A stretch of 10,692 bases of DNA from Bog-756 sp036511155. GTDB taxonomy: Bacteria; Actinomycetota; Acidimicrobiia; Acidimicrobiales; RAAP-2. Within the stretch, counting starts at the first letter, position 1; every line of letters begins with the position of its first letter. Of this stretch, positions 6,569 through 10,692 are shown one piece after another. The DNA lies in contig DATCCR010000236.1 in the NCBI GenBank assembly GCA_036511155.1, positions 1 to 10,692 on the forward strand. The letters are read 5' to 3'. The notes under the pieces are model-generated. The model saw nothing but the letters and a program-made list of their open reading frames with translations. It had not been told where the DNA came from and made no database searches. The translations under genes and the position numbers were made by a program.

Positions 6569-8186
6569 GGACGGCCTCCACCTCGAGGGCGCCGCGGACC
6601 TCGTCCACCGTCAGCCACGGCTCGGGAGCGAGCACCTTGGCCACCTGGGGGGCGAATACCGGCGAGTGGCAGACCACGTCGCGGGCCGGGCCGTCGGCCA
6701 CCACCTCGCCCTCGGCCAGCACCACGGCCCGGGTGGCCACCTGGGCCACCAGCTCCACGTCGTGGGTGGCCATGAGCACGGCGTGGCCGTCGGCGGCCAG
6801 CTCGGCGAGCAGACGGACGAGGCGGGCCTTGCCCGGGTAGTCGAGCCCCCGGGTGGGCTCGTCGAGCAGGAGCAGCGGCGGGGCCGGAGCCAGCACCACG
6901 GCCAGCGCCAGGGCCAGCCGCTGACCCTCGGACAGGTCGCGGGGGTGCCGGTCGGCGGGCACGTCGGGCAGCACCCGCTCGAGCACGGCCGCCGTGGCGC
7001 CCGGGGCGAGACCCGTGTCGCGGTCGGCCGCCGCACACTCGGCGCCCACCGAGTCGGAGTAGAGGAGAATGCCGGCGTCCTGGGGGACCAGCCCTACCCG
7101 GGCCACCAGCGCCCTGGGGGCGAGCGAGGTCGGGTCGACCCCGGCCACCTCGACGGCGCCCGATGTCGGCGGGCGCACCCCGGCCAGCTGGGCCAGCAGG
7201 GTCGACTTGCCCGAGCCGTTGCGGCCCATGACGGCCACCACCTCACCGGTGCGGACCTCGAACGAGACGGCGTCGAGTGCGGTCACCCGGTCGTAGCGGA
7301 CGCTCACCTTGGACAGCCGGGCCTCGACCGGTGCGTCCGGGTCCGCCGGCGGGGCCGGGTGGGGGGCGGCGCCCTCCAGGCGGAGCCGTAGCGGGCCGGC
7401 CTGGCGGCGGGCGTCGCGCACCGACAACGGCAGGGGCAGCCAGCCCGCCAGCCGACCGAGGTCCACGAGGGGCGGGGCGACCGGCGAATCGAGCATCACC
7501 TCGGCAGCCGGCCCGATCACCAGGGGCCCGCCGCGGCCCGGGACGAGCACCACGGAGTCGGCGAAGGGCAGGACCCGCTCGAGCCGGTGCTCAGCCAGCA
7601 GCACGGTGAGGCCGAGGTCGTGGACCAACCGCGTCAGCGACGCCAGCACCTCCTCGGCCGCCGCCGGGTCGAGCGCGGAGGTCGGCTCGTCGAGTACCAG
7701 CACACGGGGCGAGGCGGTGAGCACGGCACCGATGGCCACCCGCTGCTGCTGGCCCCCAGACAGCGTGGCCAGGGGCCGGTCGCGCAGGTCATGGAGGCCG
7801 AGCAGGTCGAGGGCGTCCTCCACCCGGCGTCGCATGACATCGGGAGCCAGACCGAGGTTCTCCATGGTGTAGGCCAACTCGTCCTCCACCATGTCGGTGA
7901 CGAAGCTGGCGGCCGGATTCTGCCCGACCATGCCGACGACGTCGGCCAACTCCCGGGGCGGGAAGTCGCGGGTGGAACGGCCGGCGACCAGGACCTCGCC
8001 CGAGAGGCGGCCGCCGGTGAAGTGCGGCACGAGGCCGTTGACCGCCCGCAGCAGGGTCGTCTTGCCCGACCCCGTCGGACCGACCACCACGCACAGCTCC
8101 CCCTCCCCCACGGCCAGGTCGACCCGGTCCAGGGTCGGCCGGTCGGCCCCGTCGTAGGTGAAGGTCACGTCGCAGAACCGGATCAT
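6561..8186 (-). CDS. ECF transporter fused double ATPase (EcfA1-EcfA2)
   Basis: A 541-residue protein holding two ABC ATPase domains in one chain. Domain 1 (about 1-235) has Walker A GPTGSGKTT (36-44), Q88, signature LSGGQQQR (141-148), Walker B VLVLDEP with E166, and switch H199 in AEHRLE, the usual EcfA1 form. A proline-rich linker (about 255-285) leads to domain 2 (about 287-541), with Walker A GRNGSGKST (320-328), Q368, signature LSEGQR (417-422), Walker B LLLLDEP with E442, and H474 in ATHD. It powers the importer by ATP hydrolysis on the cytoplasmic face and docks on EcfT. The open frame extends upstream to 9395, but that part is a shadow of EcfT; the true start is ATG 8186, whose ATGA overlaps the EcfT stop by 4 bases. 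It overlaps the S component by 8 bases. Confidence 0.94.
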   Translation of the reverse strand: MIRFCDVTFTYDGADRPTLDRVDLAVGEGELCVVVGPTGSGKTTLLRAVNGLVPHFTGGRLSGEVLVAGRSTRDFPPRELADVVGMVGQNPAASFVTDMVEDELAYTMENLGLAPDVMRRRVEDALDLLGLHDLRDRPLATLSGGQQQRVAIGAVLTASPRVLVLDEPTSALDPAAAEEVLASLTRLVHDLGLTVLLAEHRLERVLPFADSVVLVPGRGGPLVIGPAAEVMLDSPVAPPLVDLGRLAGWLPLPLSVRDARRQAGPLRLRLEGAAPHPAPPADPDAPVEARLSKVSVRYDRVTALDAVSFEVRTGEVVAVMGRNGSGKSTLLAQLAGVRPPTSGAVEVAGVDPTSLAPRALVARVGLVPQDAGILLYSDSVGAECAAADRDTGLAPGATAAVLERVLPDVPADRHPRDLSEGQRLALALAVVLAPAPPLLLLDEPTRGLDYPGKARLVRLLAELAADGHAVLMATHDVELVAQVATRAVVLAEGEVVADGPARDVVCHSPVFAPQVAKVLAPEPWLTVDEVRGALEVEAVRG

Positions 8187-9451
8187 GCGACGGTCCCGCC
8201 GGGCAGGGCGACGGGCACCAGGGCCACCGGCGCGTCGGCCCGCCCGGGGAGCGCCAGCTGAGGCACACCCGGCATCGTGGGTTCGGGGTTGGCAGCGGGG
8301 CCCGGCCCGGCGTCGTTCCGCACGGGTACGCCCGCCGTCGGCTCCGGTGCTGTGTCCCGGCCGGCCGTGCGCTCGACCGGTGCCGCCCACGCCGGGACGA
8401 GTCCCACCAGGATGCCGACGACGGCCAGCAGTGGCAGGTCCGGCAACACCAGGGGGTAGACGCCGTACTGGACGCCGGCCACCCCGAGGATGCCGGCGGC
8501 CACCATGGTCCCAACGGCCACCGCCCCCGATGCGCTGACCAGCCACTCCGGGGTGCGCCACACGTCGGGCCGGTACCGGGTCCGGTTGGTCCGCCGGCCG
8601 CTGGTCGCCAGCCCGGCGCTCAGCAGCGCGGCGCCCACCGCCACGAAGGGGATCCCGCCACCGGGAAGCGAGCCGGCGGCCAGTACGCCGTAGATGCCGG
8701 CCAGCAGGACCAGGATGCCGACCGCCGTCGCCGCCCCGGCCCACCGCCGGACGCCGCGGGCGACCACCACCCGGCGGCCGTAGCCCCGGGCGTCCATGGA
8801 CGAGGCCAGCTGCAGCGAGCGGTCGAGGGCGCGCTCCAGGACGGGCACGGCGGTTCCCCGCAGTCCGGACAGGCCCCGGGTCGGGCGGCCCCGGAGGCGG
8901 CGGGCCTCCCGCACGTCCCCGATGGCCATCACCAGTTCGGGGGCGAAGGCCAGCGACACGGTGATGGCTACGCCCGCCTCGTACAGCACGGCCGGCAGGC
9001 AGCGCAGGAGCCGGTACGGGCTGGCCAGCGAGTTGGCGGCGCCGAAACAGACCAGCACCACCGCCAGGCGGAGCCCCTGGACGACGGCCCCGATGACCGC
9101 CTCGGCCGTGACCGGGCCGCCGATGCTGACACCGGCCGCCCACGACGGCAGGGGCACGTGGGGCAGGGTGAACAGGACGTGGCCGGGCAGCCGGTTGCCG
9201 AAGACGACGACCAGGGCCACCCGCAGCACGATCACGATCACTCCCAGGCGGAGGAAGACCACGATCGAGCGCGACCAGGGGGCCGAGGTCCGGCGGGCGG
9301 CCACCACGTAGACGGCCACCCCGGCGATCAGCAGCAGCAGGATCGGATTGGTGGTGCGGGATGCCGCGCCGGCCATGCAGGCGGCCCACAGCCACCAGGC
9401 CCCGGGGTGGAGCCCCCGGCGACCGGAGGCAGCGAGGGCGGTCCGGCTCAT
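8183..9451 (-). CDS. ECF transporter transmembrane coupler EcfT (CbiQ family)
   Basis: A 422-residue membrane protein that joins the S component to the ATPases. The two coupling-helix signatures are present: EARRLRG (182-188) and SSMDARGYG (217-225). Membrane segments fall roughly at 36-52, 61-86, 115-140, 158-178, 240-260, 265-284, 305-326 and 333-355. The extra membrane segments after the second coupling helix, with the motif TRYRPDVWRTPEW (291-303), are to my recollection usual in actinobacterial versions, which are longer than the classic CbiQ. After about residue 358 comes a proline- and alanine-rich tail of about 65 residues with no clear domain. ATG 9451 lies 13 bases after the stop of the surface-protein gene, and the gene's own stop overlaps the ATPase start (ATGA). 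Confidence 0.92.
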   Translation of the reverse strand: MSRTALAASGRRGLHPGAWWLWAACMAGAASRTTNPILLLLIAGVAVYVVAARRTSAPWSRSIVVFLRLGVIVIVLRVALVVVFGNRLPGHVLFTLPHVPLPSWAAGVSIGGPVTAEAVIGAVVQGLRLAVVLVCFGAANSLASPYRLLRCLPAVLYEAGVAITVSLAFAPELVMAIGDVREARRLRGRPTRGLSGLRGTAVPVLERALDRSLQLASSMDARGYGRRVVVARGVRRWAGAATAVGILVLLAGIYGVLAAGSLPGGGIPFVAVGAALLSAGLATSGRRTNRTRYRPDVWRTPEWLVSASGAVAVGTMVAAGILGVAGVQYGVYPLVLPDLPLLAVVGILVGLVPAWAAPVERTAGRDTAPEPTAGVPVRNDAGPGPAANPEPTMPGVPQLALPGRADAPVALVPVALPGGTVA

Positions 9452-9464
9452 CGGGTGGGCGGCC

Positions 9465-10421
9465 TCACGGGGTGCGGAGGCGCCTGCGCCAGCGGACGAA
9501 TGCGGCGATGCCCAGGGCGGCGACGAGCAGCCCGCCGATGATCAGAGGATCGGGCCCGGGGCCCGAGCCGCCGGCGGGGTGCTTGGCGTTGGCCAGAGCG
9601 GCGACCGGGTCGGCCGGCACCGAGATGTCGGGCAGCGAGGCGTCCGTGGCGGACGGGTACGTGGAGGTGGTGGTGGTCGACGAGGACGTGGTGGTCGTGG
9701 GGTTGCCGCCGCCGCGGCCCGTTCCGGCCGCGGCGGGCGCAGCCGCCCCCCGGCGGGTGCGGGGGTGACGCCCGGCGCCGGGTCCTCCACCCTTGGTGCC
9801 CGGGTTGGTCGACGGCGTACCGGAGCCGGCCGTGCAGATCGAATTGAACCGAGGGGTCGAGCGCGGTGCGGGGTCGTTCGGGCGTCCCGTCCCCGGGTTC
9901 TGGAACCGCCATCCCTCGACATCGCCCGGGGTGACCGAGGCGAAGGCTCCGGTGGAGGAGTAGGACCAACCGCCCGATCCGCCGGTGAAGTACGACCAGT
10001 AGATGTAGCCACCGGCCACGGTCCGGCCGCACCCGGTGGCCGGGACGACGTTGATCGAGCACAGGAGGCCGTCCGGGGCATAGGTGGGCGGTGCCATCCC
10101 CTCCTGGTGCACGAAGGCCGACAGGGCGTCATAGCGGTTGTCCGTGTCCGGCACGTTGACGCAGCCCGCCACCGGGGTGGTGCCCGGTCCGAAGTCGAGG
10201 ACGAATGCCACCGATACCAGGCCGGCCGCCCCGGCGGAGTCCGCGGCGTCCACGAACGGGCGGAGCGCCATGGGACCGGCCAGGGCCAGGGCCGCGGTGC
10301 CGGCGGCGACGATCAGAGCGCCCCGCCCGAGCCGGTGCCACGCCCGGGCGCGCCGGTTCCCCGTGGACCGTGTGGTGACTCCATCGATGGCCGCCGTGGA
10401 CCGGCGCCTGGTGATGGACAT
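9465..10421 (-). CDS. Secreted, C-terminally anchored surface protein of the B12 ECF operon (DUF4430-like motif block)
   Basis: A 318-residue protein that is first in the ECF operon. A basic N-terminus (RRARAWHRLGR) is followed by a hydrophobic segment (about 34-52) that reads as a signal peptide or anchor. The folded part (about 68-200) holds four cysteines (C87, C121, C131, C196), enough for two disulfides, and the patterns GLLCSINVVPATGC and GGYIYWSYFTGGSGGWSY...PGDVEGWRF. The YW...GW.YS...GDVEGWRF block resembles proteins I recall beside actinobacterial CbiQ genes and, loosely, the transcobalamin-like DUF4430 domain; I cannot run a search to confirm. A Gly/Pro/Thr/Ser-rich linker (about 200-290, with the run TTTTSSSTTTTST) leads to a C-terminal membrane helix (293-309) and a basic stop-transfer tail (RWRRRLR). 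It likely sits outside the membrane, possibly capturing corrinoid. The start is ATG 10421, four bases after GAAGG. Confidence 0.75.
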   Translation of the reverse strand: MSITRRRSTAAIDGVTTRSTGNRRARAWHRLGRGALIVAAGTAALALAGPMALRPFVDAADSAGAAGLVSVAFVLDFGPGTTPVAGCVNVPDTDNRYDALSAFVHQEGMAPPTYAPDGLLCSINVVPATGCGRTVAGGYIYWSYFTGGSGGWSYSSTGAFASVTPGDVEGWRFQNPGTGRPNDPAPRSTPRFNSICTAGSGTPSTNPGTKGGGPGAGRHPRTRRGAAAPAAAGTGRGGGNPTTTTSSSTTTTSTYPSATDASLPDISVPADPVAALANAKHPAGGSGPGPDPLIIGGLLVAALGIAAFVRWRRRLRTP

Positions 10422-10431
10422 GGAACCTTCT

Positions 10432-10469
10432 CACTTCCGGGCCATGACCCGGGAGCACCGGGGGAAGTG
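10432..10469 (-). promoter_or_regulatory. Candidate expression-platform hairpin before the surface-protein start
   Basis: On the minus strand CACTTCC (10463-10469) is complementary to GGAAGTG (10432-10438), which abuts the GAAGG ribosome site. Inside it, CCGGG (10448-10452) and CCCGG (10437-10441) form a second stem with a 6-base loop, sharing two bases with the first. These could hold the region before the start codon in a closed form controlled by the riboswitch. No T tract follows, so translational control or Rho control is likelier than an intrinsic terminator. Confidence 0.35.
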
Positions 10470-10526
10470 GAGCGCTCCCCGATGACCGAGTCCGTGCCGC
10501 TGTTCTCGACGGGCGGGACTCATCAA

Positions 10527-10660
10527 GCACCCGAGCGGCATCCCGACTCGCAGCCCGCCCCAGAGGGGATTCGATGGGCTGCCTACGGTTGCGGACCAGC
10601 GCCGGAGTTCGACCGGCTTCCCCGCCCGGGGACTTCATGCGTTGCCCACCGATGGTAGCA
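10527..10660 (-). promoter_or_regulatory. Cobalamin (B12) riboswitch
   Basis: The minus strand upstream of the ECF operon carries the conserved core of a cobalamin riboswitch. In order: GGGGAAGCCGGT (from about 10624), the stem GCCGG/CCGGC (10613-10617 with 10601-10605), and the B12-box-like GCGCTGGTCCGCAACCGT ending at 10585. Next comes a peripheral arm with a perfect 7-bp stem GCAGCCC/GGGCTGC (10576-10582 with 10550-10556), capped by CCCC-TCT-GGGG. It closes with the 3' element GAGTCGGGATGCC (10549-10537). The 5' limit is approximate: ACC and CGGT near 10647-10656 can pair with GCCG and GGGT at the 3' side. Such elements repress B12 uptake and synthesis genes when adenosylcobalamin or a related corrinoid is bound. 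It lies 105 bases before ATG 10421. Confidence 0.87.
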
Positions 10661-10692
10661 GCCCACCCCGTCCGATTCCCGGTCGCCGGGGC
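10661..10692. other. Uncharacterised upstream edge
   Basis: A short GC-rich stretch before the riboswitch that should hold the operon promoter. No convincing -35/-10 pair is visible, so the promoter may lie partly beyond the window. Confidence 0.3.

Noticed and set aside
8187..9395. Upstream extension of the double-ATPase reading frame to 9395
   Set aside because: The extra residues are Arg/Gly/Pro-rich shadow text antagonised by the EcfT gene, which has clear coupling motifs in another frame. The ATPase fold begins cleanly at ATG 8186.
9465..9560. Sortase-type anchor at the end of the surface protein
   Set aside because: The C-terminus has a membrane helix and basic tail but no LPXTG-like motif before it, so simple membrane anchoring is likelier.
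10652..10657. TACCAT on the minus strand as a -10 box for the ECF operon
   Set aside because: It has no -35 partner, and its bases can form the closing stem of the riboswitch. Transcription from it would remove the 5' part of the aptamer.
9348..10658. Long plus-strand open frame opposite the surface protein
   Set aside because: It is Arg/Gly-rich shadow text that runs through the riboswitch, while the minus strand gives a coherent secreted protein.

Overview
The window is very GC-rich, gene-dense bacterial DNA with GTG starts, short intergenic gaps and start/stop overlaps. These traits, together with the protein families, suggest a high-GC actinobacterium, possibly an Acidimicrobiia-like lineage. 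That placement is an inference, because no rRNA or marker gene is present. I support eleven protein-coding genes, one riboswitch and several weaker regulatory or terminator signals; no tRNA, rRNA, CRISPR array or mobile element is visible.

Left part (1-1936, minus strand): three co-directional genes, read in the order NTF2/SnoaL-like protein, aldo/keto reductase, then the start of a biotinyl-domain plus carboxyltransferase protein that runs off the left edge. A promoter-like TTGACC-N17-CATGCT lies upstream of the first gene. A divergent SRPBCC-fold gene (2065-2568, plus) starts across a 128-base gap.

Middle part (2606-5568): a small UPF0235/DUF167 protein (minus), ribonuclease Z for tRNA 3' processing (plus), and a fatty-acyl-CoA-ligase-type AMP-forming enzyme (minus). 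The convergent gene ends carry small hairpins.

Right part (5693-10692, minus strand): a complete, tightly packed ECF (energy-coupling factor) importer operon. In transcription order it holds a cobalamin (B12) riboswitch, a secreted or anchored cysteine-containing surface protein, the EcfT/CbiQ membrane coupler, a fused double ATPase (EcfA1A2) and a membrane S component. The last three genes overlap by 4 and 8 bases. The riboswitch points to cobalamin or a corrinoid as the cargo, so the S component is best read as CbrT-like. The leading surface protein has a YW-rich motif block that loosely resembles the transcobalamin-like DUF4430 domain. It is the most interesting object here: a possible external corrinoid-capture protein of an ECF importer.
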